Below are positions 8,467 through 23,200 of a DNA stretch of 64,000 bases, one piece after another. Each line of letters opens with the position of its first letter. The stretch's first letter is position 1. The position numbers and the translations under genes are program-made. Source of the stretch: Prosopocoilus inquinatus (lineage: Eukaryota > Arthropoda > Insecta > Coleoptera > Lucanidae). The stretch lies in NCBI GenBank assembly GCA_036172665.1, contig CM069877.1, positions 25,073,001 through 25,137,000 on the forward strand, in the 5' to 3' direction. The notes beneath the pieces are model-generated. The model did not search any database, had not been told where the DNA came from, and was given only the letters and a program-made list of their open reading frames with translations.

Positions 8467-11400
8467 TATCGATTAGATACATCACAGGAACAACGCTAAT
8501 ACTTGTTGTTTCGTTCAAAACTCTTTCCAGCTTCTGCTGTGTCCGAGAACTTCGTATCCCACATCAGAGTTACTGGAGTCCGTCGAAATGTCAAATAACA
8601 TGATAGATAGTAAAGATCGCTTAGATACATCACAGGAACAACGCTAATACTTGTTCTTTTGTTCAAAACCACTTCCAGCTTCTGCTGTGTCCGAGAACTT
8701 CGTATCCCACATCAGAGTTACTGGAGTCCGTCCAAACGTCAAATAACATGCTAGATAGTAAAGATCGATTAGATACATCACAGGAACAACGATAATACAT
8801 GTTCTTTTGTTCAAAACTACTTCCAGCTTCTGCTGCGTTCGATAACTTCGTATCTCACATCAGAGTTACTGGAGTCCGTCGAAACGTCAAATAACATGAT
8901 AGATAGTAAAGATCGCTTAGATACATCACAGGAACAACGCTAATACTTTTCTTTTGTTCAAAACTATTTCCAGCTTCTGCTGCGTTCGAGAACTTCGTAT
9001 CTCACATCAGAGTTACTGGAGTCCGTCGAAACGTCAAATAACATGATTGATAGTAAAGATCGATTAGATACATCACAGGAACAACGCTAATACTTGTTCT
9101 TTTGTTCAAAACTACTTCCAGCTTCTGCTGCGTTCGAGAACTTCGTATCCCAGATCAGAGTTACTGGAGTCCGTCGAAACGTCAAATAACATGATAGATA
9201 GTGAAGATCGGTTAGATACATCACAGGAACAACGCTAATACATGTTCTTTAGTTCAAAACTACTTCCAGCTTCTGCTGTGTCCGAGAACTTCGTATCCCA
9301 CATCAGAGTTACTGGAGTCCGTCGAAACGCCAAATAACATGATAGATAGTAAAGATCGCTTAGATACATAACAGGAACAACGCTAATACTTGTTCTTTTG
9401 TTCAAAACTACTTTCAGCTTCTGCTGTGTCCGAGAACTTCGTCTCCCACATCAGAGTTATTGGAGTCCGTCGAGACGTCAAATAACATGAAAGATAGCAA
9501 AGATCGATTAGGAACATCACAGGAACAACGCTAATACATGTTCTTTAGTTCAAAACTACTTCCAGCTTCTGCTGCGTTCGAGAACTTCGTATCCCAGATC
9601 AGAGTTACTGGAGTCCGTCGAAACGTCAAATAACATGATAGGTAGTAAAGATCGCTTAGATACATCACAGGAACAACGCTAATACTTGTTCTTTTTTTCA
9701 AAACTACTTCCAGCTTCTGCTGCGTTCGAGAACTTCGTATCTCACATCAGAGTTACTGGAGTCCGTCGAAACGTCAAATAACATGATAGATAGTAAAGAT
9801 CGATCAGATACATCACAGGAACAACTCTAATACTTGTTTTTTTGTTAAAAACCTCTTCCAGCTTCTGTTGTGTCCGAGAACTTCGTATCTCACATCAGAG
9901 ATAATGCAGTCCGTCGAAACGTCAAATAACATGATAGATAGTAAAGATCGATTAGATACATCACAGGAACAACGCTAATACATGTTCTTTTGTTCAAAAT
10001 TACTTCCAGCTTCTGCTGCGTTCGAGAACTTCGTATCTCACATCAGAGTTACTGGAGTCCGTCGAAACGTCAAATAACATGATAGATAGTAAAGATCGCT
10101 TATATACATCACAGGAACAACGCTAATACTTGTTCTTTTGTTCAAAACTATTTCCAGCTTCTGAAGCGTTCGAGAACTTCGTATCTCACATCAGAGTTAC
10201 TGGAGTCCGTCGAAACGTCAAATAACATGACTGATAGTAAAGATCGCTTAGATACATCACAGGAACAACGCTAATACTTCTTCTTTTGTTCAAAACTACT
10301 TCCAGCTTCTGCTGCGTTCGAGAACTTCGTATCTCACATCAGAGTTACTGGAGTCCGTCGGAACCGCAAATAACATGATAGATAGTAAAGATCGATTAGA
10401 TACATTACAGGAACAACGCTAATGCTTGTTCTTTTGTTAAAAACTATTTCCAGCTTCTGCTGCGTCTGAGAACTTCGTCTCCCACATCAGAGTTACTGAA
10501 GTCCGTCGAAACGTCAAATAACATGAAAGATAGCAAAGATCGATTAGATACATCACAGGAATAACGCTAATACATGTTCTTTTGTTCAAAACTACTTCCA
10601 GCTTCTGCTGCGTTCGAGAACTTCGTATCTCACATCAGAGTTACTGGAGTCCGTCGGAATGTCAAATAACATGATAGTAAAGATCGATTAGATACATCAC
10701 AGGAACAACGCTAACACTTGTTCTTTTGTTAAAAACTATTTCCAGCTTCTGCTGTGTCCGAGAACTTCGTCTCCCACATCAGAGTTACTGGAGTCCGTCG
10801 AAACTTCAAATAACATGATAGATAGTAAAGATCGATTAGATGCATCACAGGTACAACGCTAATACATGTTCTTTAGTTCAAAACTACTTCCAGCTTCTGC
10901 TGCGTTCGAGAACTTCGTATCTCACATCAGAGTTACTGGAGTCCGTCGGAACGTCAAATAACATGATAGTAAAGATCGATTAGATACATCACAGGAACAA
11001 CGCTAATACTTGTTGTTTCGTTCAAAACTCTTTCCAGCTTCTGCTGTGTCCGAGAACTTCGTATCCCACATCAGAGTTACTGGAGTCCGTCGAAATGTCA
11101 AATAACATGATAGATAGTAAAGATCGCTTAGATACATCACAGGAACAACGCTAATACTTGTTCTTTTGTTCAAAACCACTTCCAGCTTCTGCTGTGTCCG
11201 AGAACTTCGTATCCCACATCAGAGTTACTGGAGTCCGTCCAAACGTCAAATAACATGCTAGATAGTAAAGATCGATTAGATACATCACAGGAACAACGAT
11301 AATACATGTTCTTTTGTTCAAAACTACTTCCAGCTTCTGCTGCGTTCGATAACTTCGTATCTCACATCAGAGTTACTGGAGTCCGTCGAAACGTCAAATA

Positions 11401-13157
11401 ACATGATAGATAGTAAAGATCGCTTAGATACATCACAGGAACAACGCTAATACTTTTCTTTTGTTCAAAACTATTTCCAGCTTCTGCTGCGTTCGAGAAC
11501 TTCGTATCTCACATCAGAGTTACTGGAGTCCGTCGAAACGTCAAATAACATGATTGATAGTAAAGATCGATTAGATACATCACAGGAACAACGCTAATAC
11601 TTGTTCTTTTGTTCAAAACTACTTCCAGCTTCTGCTGCGTTCGAGAACTTCGTATCCCAGATCAGAGTTACTGGAGTCCGTCGAAACGTCAAATAACATG
11701 ATAGATAGTGAAGATCGGTTAGATACATCACAGGAACAACGCTAATACATGTTCTTTAGTTCAAAACTACTTCCAGCTTCTGCTGTGTCCGAGAACTTCG
11801 TATCCCACATCAGAGTTACTGGAGTCCGTCGAAACGCCAAATAACATGATAGATAGTAAAGATCGCTTAGATACATAACAGGAACAACGCTAATACTTGT
11901 TCTTTTGTTCAAAACTACTTTCAGCTTCTGCTGTGTCCGAGAACTTCGTCTCCCACATCAGAGTTATTGGAGTCCGTCGAGACGTCAAATAACATGAAAG
12001 ATAGCAAAGATCGATTAGGAACATCACAGGAACAACGCTAATACATGTTCTTTAGTTCAAAACTACTTCCAGCTTCTGCTGCGTTCGAGAACTTCGTATC
12101 CCAGATCAGAGTTACTGGAGTCCGTCGAAACGTCAAATAACATGATAGGTAGTAAAGATCGCTTAGATACATCACAGGAACAACGCTAATACTTGTTCTT
12201 TTTTTCAAAACTACTTCCAGCTTCTGCTGCGTTCGAGAACTTCGTATCTCACATCAGAGTTACTGGAGTCCGTCGAAACGTCAAATAACATGATAGATAG
12301 TAAAGATCGATCAGATACATCACAGGAACAACTCTAATACTTGTTTTTTTGTTAAAAACCTCTTCCAGCTTCTGTTGTGTCCGAGAACTTCGTATCTCAC
12401 ATCAGAGATAATGCAGTCCGTCGAAACGTCAAATAACATGATAGATAGTAAAGATCGATTAGATACATCACAGGAACAACGCTAATACATGTTCTTTTGT
12501 TCAAAATTACTTCCAGCTTCTGCTGCGTTCGAGAACTTCGTATCTCACATCAGAGTTACTGGAGTCCGTCGAAACGTCAAATAACATGATAGATAGTAAA
12601 GATCGCTTATATACATCACAGGAACAACGCTAATACTTGTTCTTTTGTTCAAAACTATTTCCAGCTTCTGAAGCGTTCGAGAACTTCGTATCTCACATCA
12701 GAGTTACTGGAGTCCGTCGAAACGTCAAATAACATGACTGATAGTAAAGATCGCTTAGATACATCACAGGAACAACGCTAATACTTCTTCTTTTGTTCAA
12801 AACTACTTCCAGCTTCTGCTGCGTTCGAGAACTTCGTATCTCACATCAGAGTTACTGGAGTCCGTCGGAACCGCAAATAACATGATAGATAGTAAAGATC
12901 GATTAGATACATTACAGGAACAACGCTAATGCTTGTTCTTTTGTTAAAAACTATTTCCAGCTTCTGCTGCGTCTGAGAACTTCGTCTCCCACATCAGAGT
13001 TACTGAAGTCCGTCGAAACGTCAAATAACATGAAAGATAGCAAAGATCGATTAGATACATCACAGGAATAACGCTAATACATGTTCTTTTGTTCAAAACT
13101 ACTTCCAGCTTCTGCTGCGTTCGAGAACTTCGTATCTCACATCAGAGTTACTGGAGT
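8467..13157. repeat. 17-monomer higher-order repeat, 2507 bp
   Basis: The distinctive block CTTGTTGTTTCGTTC followed by CAAAACTCTTTCC at 8501 recurs at 11008, and GTTCGATAACTTCG at about 8838 recurs at 11345, both an offset of 2507. This equals 17 monomers of 148 bp minus 9 bp, explained by two 4-bp deletions and one 1-bp deletion within the unit. The two copies appear almost identical. The second copy breaks at about 13157, where the sequence jumps back three monomers. Confidence 0.85.
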
Positions 13158-16100
13158 CCGTCGAAACGTCAAATAACATGACTGATAGTAAAGATCGCTT
13201 AGATACATCACAGGAACAACGCTAATACTTCTTCTTTTGTTCAAAACTACTTCCAGCTTCTGCTGCGTTCGAGAACTTCGTATCTCACATCAGAGTTACT
13301 GGAGTCCGTCGGAACCGCAAATAACATGATAGATGGTAAAGATCGATTAGATACATTACAGGAACAACGCTAATGCTTGTTCTTTTGTTAAAAACTATTT
13401 CCAGCTTCTGCTGCGTCTGAGAACTTCGTCTCCCACATCAGAGTTACTGAAGTCCGTCGAAACGTCAAATAACATGCTAGATAGTAAAGATCGATTAGAT
13501 ACATCACAGGAACAACGATAATACATGTTCTTTTGTTCAAAACTACTTCCAGCTTCTGCTGCGTTCGATAACTTCGTATCTCACATCAGAGTTACTGGAG
13601 TCCGTCGAAACGTCAAATAACATGATAGATAGTAAAGATCGCTTAGATACATCACAGGAACAACGCTAATACTTTTCTTTTGTTCAAAACTATTTCCAGC
13701 TTCTGCTGCGTTCGAGAACTTCGTATCTCACATCAGAGTTACTGGAGTCCGTCGAAACGTCAAATAACATGATTGATAGTAAAGATCGATTAGATACATC
13801 ACAGGAACAACGCTAATACTTGTTCTTTTGTTCAAAACTACTTCCAGCTTCTGCTGCGTTCGAGAACTTCGTATCCCAGATCAGAGTTACTGGAGTCCGT
13901 CGAAACGTCAAATAACATGATAGATAGTAAAGATCGCTTAGATACATCACAGGAACAACGCTAATACTTTTCTTTTGTTCAAAACTATTTCCAGCTTCTG
14001 CTGCGTTCGAGAACTTCGTATCTCACATCAGAGTTACTGGAGTCCGTCGAAACGTCAAATAACATGATTGATAGTAAAGATCGATTAGATACATCACAGG
14101 AACAACGCTAATACTTGTTCTTTTGTTCAAAACTACTTCCAGCTTCTGCTGCGTTCGAGAACTTCGTATCCCAGATCAGAGTTACTGGAGTCCGTCGAAA
14201 CGTCAAATAACATGATAGATAGTGAAGATCGGTTAGATACATCACAGGAACAACGCTAATACATGTTCTTTAGTTCAAAACTACTTCCAGCTTCTGCTGT
14301 GTCCGAGAACTTCGTATCCCACATCAGAGTTACTGGAGTCCGTCGAAACGTCAAATAACATGATAGGTAGTAAAGATCGCTTAGATACATCACAGGAACA
14401 ACGCTAATACTTGTTCTTTTTTTCAAAACTACTTCCAGCTTCTGCTGCGTTCGAGAACTTCGTATCTCACATCAGAGTTACTGGAGTCCGTCGAAACGTC
14501 AAATAACATGATAGATAGTAAAGGTCGATCAGATACATCACAGGAACAACTCTAATACTTGTTTTTTTGTTAAAAACCTCTTCCAGCTTCTGTTGTGTCC
14601 GAGAACTTCGTATCTCACATCAGAGATAATGCAGTCCGTCGAAACGTCAAATAACATGATAGATAGTAAAGATCGATTAGATACATCACAGGAACAACGC
14701 TAATACATGTTCTTTTGTTCAAAATTACTTCCAGCTTCTGCTGCGTTCGAGAACTTCGTATCTCACATCAGAGTTACTGGAGTCCGTCGAAACGTCAAAT
14801 AACATGATAGATAGTAAAGATCGCTTATATACATCACAGGAACAACGCTAATACTTGTTCTTTTGTTCAAAACTATTTCCAGCTTCTGAAGCGTTCGAGA
14901 ACTTCGTATCTCACATCAGAGTTACTGGAGTCCGTCGAAACGTCAAATAACATGACTGATAGTAAAGATCGCTTAGATACATCACAGGAACAACGCTAAT
15001 ACTTCTTCTTTTGTTCAAAACTACTTCCAGCTTCTGCTGCGTTCGAGAACTTCGTATCTCACATCAGAGTTACTGGAGTCCGTCGGAACCGCAAATAACA
15101 TGATAGATAGTAAAGATCGATTAGATACATTACAGGAACAACGCTAATGCTTGTTCTTTTGTTAAAAACTATTTCCAGCTTCTGCTGCGTCTGAGAACTT
15201 CGTCTCCCACATCAGAGTTACTGAAGTCCGTCGAAACGTCAAATAACATGAAAGATAGCAAAGATCGATTAGATACATCACAGGAATAACGCTAATACAT
15301 GTTCTTTTGTTCAAAACTACTTCCAGCTTCTGCTGCGTTCGAGAACTTCGTATCTCACATCAGAGTTACTGGAGTCCGTCGGAATGTCAAATAACATGAT
15401 AGTAAAGATCGATTAGATACATCACAGGAACAACGCTAACACTTGTTCTTTTGTTAAAAACTATTTCCAGCTTCTGCTGTGTCCGAGAACTTCGTCTCCC
15501 ACATCAGAGTTACTGGAGTCCGTCGAAACTTCAAATAACATGATAGATAGTAAAGATCGATTAGATGCATCACAGGTACAACGCTAATACATGTTCTTTA
15601 GTTCAAAACTACTTCCAGCTTCTGCTGCGTTCGAGAACTTCGTATCTCACATCAGAGTTACTGGAGTCCGTCGGAACGTCAAATAACATGATAGTAAAGA
15701 TCGATTAGATACATCACAGGAACAACGCTAATACTTGTTCTTTTGTTCAAAACCACTTCCAGCTTCTGCTGTGTCCGAGAACTTCGTATCCCACATCAGA
15801 GTTACTGGAGTCCGTCCAAACGTCAAATAACATGCTAGATAGTAAAGATCGATTAGATACATCACAGGAACAACGATAATACATGTTCTTTTGTTCAAAA
15901 CTACTTCCAGCTTCTGCTGCGTTCGATAACTTCGTATCTCACATCAGAGTTACTGGAGTCCGTCGAAACGTCAAATAACATGATTGATAGTAAAGATCGA
16001 TTAGATACATCACAGGAACAACGCTAATACTTGTTCTTTTGTTCAAAACTACTTCCAGCTTCTGCTGCGTTCGAGAACTTCGTATCCCAGATCAGAGTTA

Positions 16101-19100
16101 CTGGAGTCCGTCGAAACGTCAAATAACATGATAGATAGTGAAGATGGGTTAGATACATCACAGGAACAACGCTAATACATGTTCTTTAGTTCAAAACTAC
16201 TTCCAGCTTCTGCTGTGTCCGAGAACTTCGTATCCCACATCAGAGTTACTGGAGTCCGTCGAAACGCCAAATAACATGATAGATAGTAAAGATCGCTTAG
16301 ATACATAACAGGAACAACGCTAATACTTGTTCTTTTGTTCAAAACTACTTTCAGCTTCTGCTGTGTCCGAGAACTTCGTCTCCCACATCAGAGTTATTGG
16401 AGTCCGTCGAGACGTCAAATAACATGAAAGATAGCAAAGATCGATTAGGAACATCACAGGAGCAACGCTAATACATGTTCTTTAGTTCAAAACTACTTCC
16501 AGCTTCTGCTGCGTTCGAGAACTTCGTATCCCAGATCAGAGTTACTGGAGTCCGTCGAAACGTCAAATAACATGATAGGTAGTAAAGATCGCTTAGATAC
16601 ATCACAGGAACAACGCTAATACTTGTTCTTTTTTTCAAAACTACTTCCAGCTTCTGCTGCGTTCGAGAACTTCGTATCTCACATCAGAGTTACTGGAGTC
16701 CGTCGAAACGTCAAATAACATGATAGATAGTAAAGATCGATCAGATACATCACAGGAACAACTCTAATACTTGTTTTTTTGTTAAAAACCTCTTCCAGCT
16801 TCTGTTGTGTCCGAGAACTTCGTATCTCACATCAGAGATAATGCAGTCCGTCGAAACGTCAAATAACATGATAGATAGTAAAGATCGATTAGATACATCA
16901 CAGGAACAACGCTAATACATGTTCTTTTGTTCAAAATTACTTCCAGCTTCTGCTGCGTTCGAGAACTTCGTATCTCACATCAGAGTTACTGGAGTCCGTC
17001 GAAACGTCAAATAACATGATAGATAGTAAAGATCGCTTATATACATCACAGGAACAACGCTAATACTTGTTCTTTTGTTCAAAACTATTTCCAGCTTCTG
17101 AAGCGTTCGAGAACTTCGTATCTCACATCAGAGTTACTGGAGTCCGTCGAAACGTCAAATAACATGACTGATAGTAAAGATCGCTTAGATACATCACAGG
17201 AACAACGCTAATACTTCTTCTTTTGTTCAAAACTACTTCCAGCTTCTGCTGCGTTCGAGAACTTCGTATCTCACATCAGAGTTACTGGAGTCCGTCGGAA
17301 CCGCAAATAACATGATAGATAGATTAGATACATTACAGGAACAACGCTAATGCTTGTTCTTTTGTTAAAAACTATTTCCAGCTTCTGCTGCGTCTGAGAA
17401 CTTCGTCTCCCACATCAGAGTTACTGAAGTCCGTCGAAACGTCAAATAACATGAAAGATAGCAAAGATCGATTAGATACATCACAGGAATAACGCTAATA
17501 CATGTTCTTTTGTTCAAAACTACTTCCAGCTTCTGCTGCGTTCGAGAACTTCGTATCTCACATCAGAGTTACTGGAGTCCGTCGGAATGTCAAATAACAT
17601 GATAGTAAAGATCGATTAGATACATCACAGGAACAACGCTAACACTTGTTCTTTTGTTAAAAACTATTTCCAGCTTCTGCTGTGTCCGAGAACTTCGTCT
17701 CCCACATCAGAGTTACTGGAGTCCGTCGAAACTTCAAATAACATGATAGATAGTAAAGATCGATTAGATGCATCACAGGTACAACGCTAATACATGTTCT
17801 TTAGTTCAAAACTACTTCCAGCTTCTGCTGCGTTCGAGAACTTCGTATCTCACATCAGAGTTACTGGAGTCCGTCGGAACCGCAAATAACATGATAGATA
17901 GTAAAGATCGATTAGATACATCACAGGAACAACGCTAACACTTGTTCTTTTGTTAAAAACTATTTCCAGCTTCTGCTGTGTCCGAGAACTTCGTCTCCCA
18001 CATCAGAGTTACTGGAGTCCGTCGAAACTTCAAATAACATGATAGATAGTAAAGATCGATTAGATGCATCACAGGTACAACGCTAATACATGTTCTTTAG
18101 TTCAAAACTACTTCCAGCTTCTGCTGCGTTCGAGAACTTCGTATCTCACATCAGAGTTACTGGAGTCCGTCGGAACGTCAAATAACATGATAGTAAAGAT
18201 CGATTAGATACATCACAGGAACAACGCTAACACTTGTTCTTTTGTTAAAAACTATTTCCAGCTTCTGCTGTGTCCGAGAACTTCGTCTCCCACATCAGAG
18301 TTACTGGAGTCCGTCGAAACTTCAAATAACATGATAGATAGTAAAGATCGATTAGATGCATCACAGGTACAACGCTAATACATGTTCTTTAGTTCAAAAC
18401 TACTTCCAGCTTCTGCTGCGTTCGAGAACTTCGTATCTCACATCAGAGTTACTGGAGTCCGTCGGAACGTCAAATAACATGATAGTAAAGATCGATTAGA
18501 TACATCACAGGAACAACGCTAATACTTGTTGTTTCGTTCAAAACTCTTTCCAGCTTCTGCTGTGTCCGAGAACTTCGTATCCCACATCAGAGTTACTGGA
18601 GTCCGTCGAAATGTCAAATAACATGATAGATAGTAAAGATCGCTTAGATACATCACAGGAACAACGCTAATACTTGTTCTTTTGTTCAAAACCACTTCCA
18701 GCTTCTGCTGTGTCCGAGAACTTCGTATCCCACATCAGAGATACTGGAGTCCGTCCAAACGTCAAATAACATGCTAGATAGTAAAGATCGATTAGATACA
18801 TCACAGGAACAACGATAATACATGTTCTTTTGTTCAAAACTACTTCCAGCTTCTGCTGCGTTCGATAACTTCGTATCTCACATCAGAGTTACTGGAGTCC
18901 GTCGAAACGTCAAATAACATGATAGATAGTAAAGATCGCTTAGATACATCACAGGAACAACGCTAATACTTTTCTTTTGTTCAAAACTATTTCCAGCTTC
19001 TGCTGCGTTCGAGAACTTCGTATCTCACATCAGAGTTACTGGAGTCCGTCGAAACGTCAAATAACATGATTGATAGTAAAGATCGATTAGATACATCACA

Positions 19101-20735
19101 GGAACAACGCTAATACTTGTTCTTTTGTTCAAAACTACTTCCAGCTTCTGCTGCGTTCGAGAACTTCGTATCCCAGATCAGAGTTACTGGAGTCCGTCGA
19201 AACGTCAAATAACATGATAGATAGTGAAGATCGGTTAGATACATCACAGGAACAACGCTAATACATGTTCTTTAGTTCAAAACTACTTCCAGCTTCTGCT
19301 GTGTCCGAGAACTTCGTATCCCACATCAGAGTTACTGGAGTCCGTCGAAACGCCAAATAACATGATAGATAGTAAAGATCGCTTAGATACATAACAGGAA
19401 CAACGCTAATACTTGTTCTTTTGTTCAAAATTACTTCCAGCTTCTGCTGCGTTCGAGAACTTCGTATCTCACATCAGAGTTACTGGAGTCCGTCGAAACG
19501 TCAAATAACATGATAGATAGTAAAGATCGATCAGATACATCACAGGAACAACTCTAATACTTGTTTTTTTGTTAAAAACCTCTTCCAGCTTCTGTTGTGT
19601 CCGAGAACTTCGTATCTCACATCAGAGATAATGCAGTCCGTCGAAACTTCAAATAACATGATAGATAGTAAAGATCGATTAGATACATCACAGGAACAAC
19701 GCTAATACATGTTCTTTTGTTCAAAATTACTTCCAGCTTCTGCTGCGTTCGAGAACTTCGTATCTCACATCAGAGTTACTGGAGTCCGTCGAAACGTCAA
19801 ATAACATGATAGATAGTAAAGATCGCTTATATACATCACAGGAACAACGCTAATACTTGTTCTTTTGTTCAAAACTATTTCCAGCTTCTGAAGCGTTCGA
19901 GAACTTCGTATCTCACATCAGAGTTACTGGAGTCCGTCGAAACGTCAAATAACATGACTGATAGTAAAGATCGCTTAGATACATCACAGGAACAACGCTA
20001 ATACTTCTTCTTTTGTTCAAAACTACTTCCAGCTTCTGCTGCGTTCGAGAACTTCGTATCTCACATCAGAGTTACTGGAGTCCGTCGGAACCGCAAATAA
20101 CATGATAGATAGTAAAGATCGATTAGATACATTACAGGAACAACGCTAATGCTTGTTCTTTTGTTAAAAACTATTTCCAGCTTCTGCTGCGTCTGAGAAC
20201 TTCGTCTCCCACATCAGAGTTACTGAAGTCCGTCGAAACGTCAAATAACATGAAAGATAGCAAAGATCGATTAGATACATCACAGGAATAACGCTAATAC
20301 ATGTTCTTTTGTTCAAAACTACTTCCAGCTTCTGCTGCGTTCGAGAACTTCGTATCTCACATCAGAGTTACTGGAGTCCGTCGGAATGTCAAATAACATG
20401 ATAGTAAAGATCGATTAGATACATCACAGGAACAACGCTAACACTTGTTCTTTTGTTAAAAACTATTTCCAGCTTCTGCTGTGTCCGAGAACTTCGTCTC
20501 CCACATCAGAGTTACTGGAGTCCGTCGAAACTTCAAATAACATGATAGATAGTAAAGATCGATTAGATGCATCACAGGTACAACGCTAATACATGTTCTT
20601 TAGTTCAAAACTACTTCCAGCTTCTGCTGCGTTCGAGAACTTCGTATCTCACATCAGAGTTACTGGAGTCCGTCGGAACGTCAAATAACATGATAGTAAA
20701 GATCGATTAGATACATCACAGGAACAACGCTAATA
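13157..20735. repeat. Rearranged derivatives of the family A higher-order repeat
   Basis: The marker GATAACTTCG occurs at 8841, 11348, 13567, 15925 and 18864. The intervals are 2507, 2219, 2358 and 2939 bp, equal to about 17, 15, 16 and 20 monomers. The same monomer variants recur in the same order, with internal deletions and short tandem duplications (for example the ACTGATAGTAAAG unit repeated 444 bp apart at 12737 and 13181). This pattern is expected from unequal exchange between copies of the 17-mer. Confidence 0.8.
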
Positions 20736-23200
20736 CTTGTTGTTTCGTTCAAAACTCTTTCCAGCTTCTGCTGTGTCCGAGAACTTCGTATCCCACATCA
20801 GAGTTACTGGAGTCCGTCGAAACGTCAAATAACATGATAGATAGTAAAGATCGATTAGATACATCACAGAAACAACGCTAATACCTGTTCTTTTGTTCAA
20901 AACTGCTTCCAGCTTCTGCTGCGTTCGAGAACTTCGTATCTCACATCAGAGATACTGGAGTCCTTCGAAACGTCAAATAACATGATTGATAGTAAAGATC
21001 GCTTAGATACATCACAGGAACAACGCTAATACTTGTTCTTTTGTTCAAAACTACTTCCAGCTTCTGCTGCGTTCGAGAACTTCGTATCCCAGATCAGAGT
21101 TACTGGAGTCCGTCGAAACGTCAAATAACATGATAGATAGTAAAGATCGATTAGATACATCACAGGAACAACGCTAATATATGTTCTTTAGTTCAAAACT
21201 ACTTCCAGCTTCTCCTGCGTTCGAGAACTTCGTATCTCACATCAGAGTTACTGGAGTCCTTCGAAACGTCAAATAACATGATTGATAGTAAAGATCGCTT
21301 AGATACATCACAGGAACAAAGCTAATACTTGTTCTTTTGTTCAAAACTACTTCCAGCTTCTGCTGCGTTCGAGAACATCGTATCTCACATCAGAGTTACT
21401 GGAGTCCGTCGAAACGTCAAATAACATGATTGATAGTAAAGATCGCTTAGATACATCACAGGAACAAAGCTAACACTTGTTCTTTTGTTCAAAACAACTT
21501 CCAGCTTCTGCTGCGTTCGAGAACTTCGTATCTCACATCAGAGATACTGGAGTCCTTCGAAACGTCAAATAACATGATTGATAGTAAAGATCGCTTAGAT
21601 ATATCACAGGAACAACGCTAATACTTGATCTATTGTTAAAAACTATTTCCAGCTTCTGCTGTGTCCGTGAACTTCGTATCCCAGATCAGAGTTACTGGAG
21701 TCCGTCGGAACGTCAAATAACATGATAGATAGTAAAGATCGATTAGATACATCACAGGAACAACGCTAATACTTGTTGTTTCGTTCAAAACCCTTTCCAG
21801 CTTCTGCTGTGTCCGAGAACTTCGTATCCCACATCAGAGTTACTGGAGTCCGTCGAAACGTCAAATAACATGATAGATAGTAAAGATCGCTTAGATACAT
21901 CACAGGAACAACGCTAATACCTGTTCTTCTGTTCAAAACTGCTTCCAGCTTCTGCTGCGTTCGAGAACTTCGTATCTCACATCAGAGATACTGGAGTCCT
22001 TCGAAACGTCAAATAACATGATTGATAGTAAAGATCGCTTAGATACATCACAGGAACAACGCTAATACTTGTTCTTTTGTTAAAAACTATTTCCAGCTTC
22101 TGCTGTGTCCATGAACTTCGTATCCCAGATCAGAGTTACTGGAGTCCGTCGGAACGTCAAATAACATGATAGGTAGTAAAGATCGATTAGATACATCACA
22201 GGAACAACGCTAATACTTGTTGTTTCGTTCAAAACTCTTTCCAGCTTCTGCTGTGTCCGAGAACTTCGTATCCCACATCAGAGTTACTGGAGTCCGTCGA
22301 AACGTCAAATAACATGATAGATAGTAAAGATCGATTAAATACATCACGGGAACAACGCTAATACATGTTCTTTAGTTCAAAACTACTTTCAGCTTCTGCT
22401 GCGTTCGAGCACTTCGTATCCCAGATCAGAGTTACTGGAGTCCGTCGAAACGTTAAATAACATGATAGATAGCAAAGATCGATTAGATACATCACAGGAA
22501 CAACGCTAATACTTGTTCTTTTGTTAAAAACTATTTCCAGCTTCTGCTGTGTCCGAGAACTTCGTATCCCACATCAGAGTTACTGGAGTCCGTCGAAACG
22601 TCAAATAACATGATAGATAGTAAAGATCGATTAGATACATCACAGGAACAACGCTAATACCTGTTCTTTTGTTCAAAACTGCTTCCAGCTTCTGCTGCGT
22701 TCGAGAACTTCGTATCTCACATCAGAGATACTGGAGTCCTTCGAAACGTCAAATAACATGATTGATAGTAAAGATCGCTTAGATACATCACAGGAACAAC
22801 GCTAATACTTGTTCTTTTGTTCAAAACTACTTCCAGCTTCTGCTGCGTTCGAGAACTTCGTATCTCACATCAGAGTTACTGGAGTCCGTCGAAACGTCAA
22901 ATAACATGATTGATAGTAAAGATCGCTTAGATACATCACAGGAACAAAGCTAATACTTGTTCTTTTGTTCAAAACTTATTCCAGCTACTGCTGCGTTCGA
23001 GAAAATCGTATCTCACATCAGAGTTACTGGAGTCCGTCGAAACGTTAAATAACATGATAGATAGTAAAGATCGATTAGATACATCACAGGAACAACGCTA
23101 ATACTTGTTTTTTTGTTAAAAACCACTTCCGGTTTCTGTTGTGTCCGAGAACTTCGTATCTCACATCAGAGATACTGGAGTCCGTCGAAACGTCAAATAA
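20735..23200. repeat. Family A monomers with weaker higher-order structure
   Basis: These are still 148-bp A monomers but with new variants, such as GAGATACTGGAGTCC, ATGATTGATAGTAAAG and GTCCATGAACTTCG. Short-range repetition is visible, but no long unit as clean as the 17-mer to the left. This lower order is what one expects near the border between two satellite domains. Confidence 0.7.

Larger units (their letters stand above)
8404..23200. repeat. Satellite family A domain (148-bp monomers)
   Basis: Family A units carry GATAGTAAAGATCG, CTTGTTCTTTTGTTCAAAAC and usually GGAGTCCGTCG. Spacing of the CGTATC landmark at 8405, 8553, 8701 and 8849 is exactly 148. Recurrent variants include a 4-bp deletion giving CATGATAGTAAAGATCG, and a one-base-short form ACTTTTCTTTTG. 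A unique 9-bp deletion lies near 17312 (GATAGATTAGATAC). The domain ends where B-type GATAAGTAAGG first appears, at about 23205. Confidence 0.9.
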
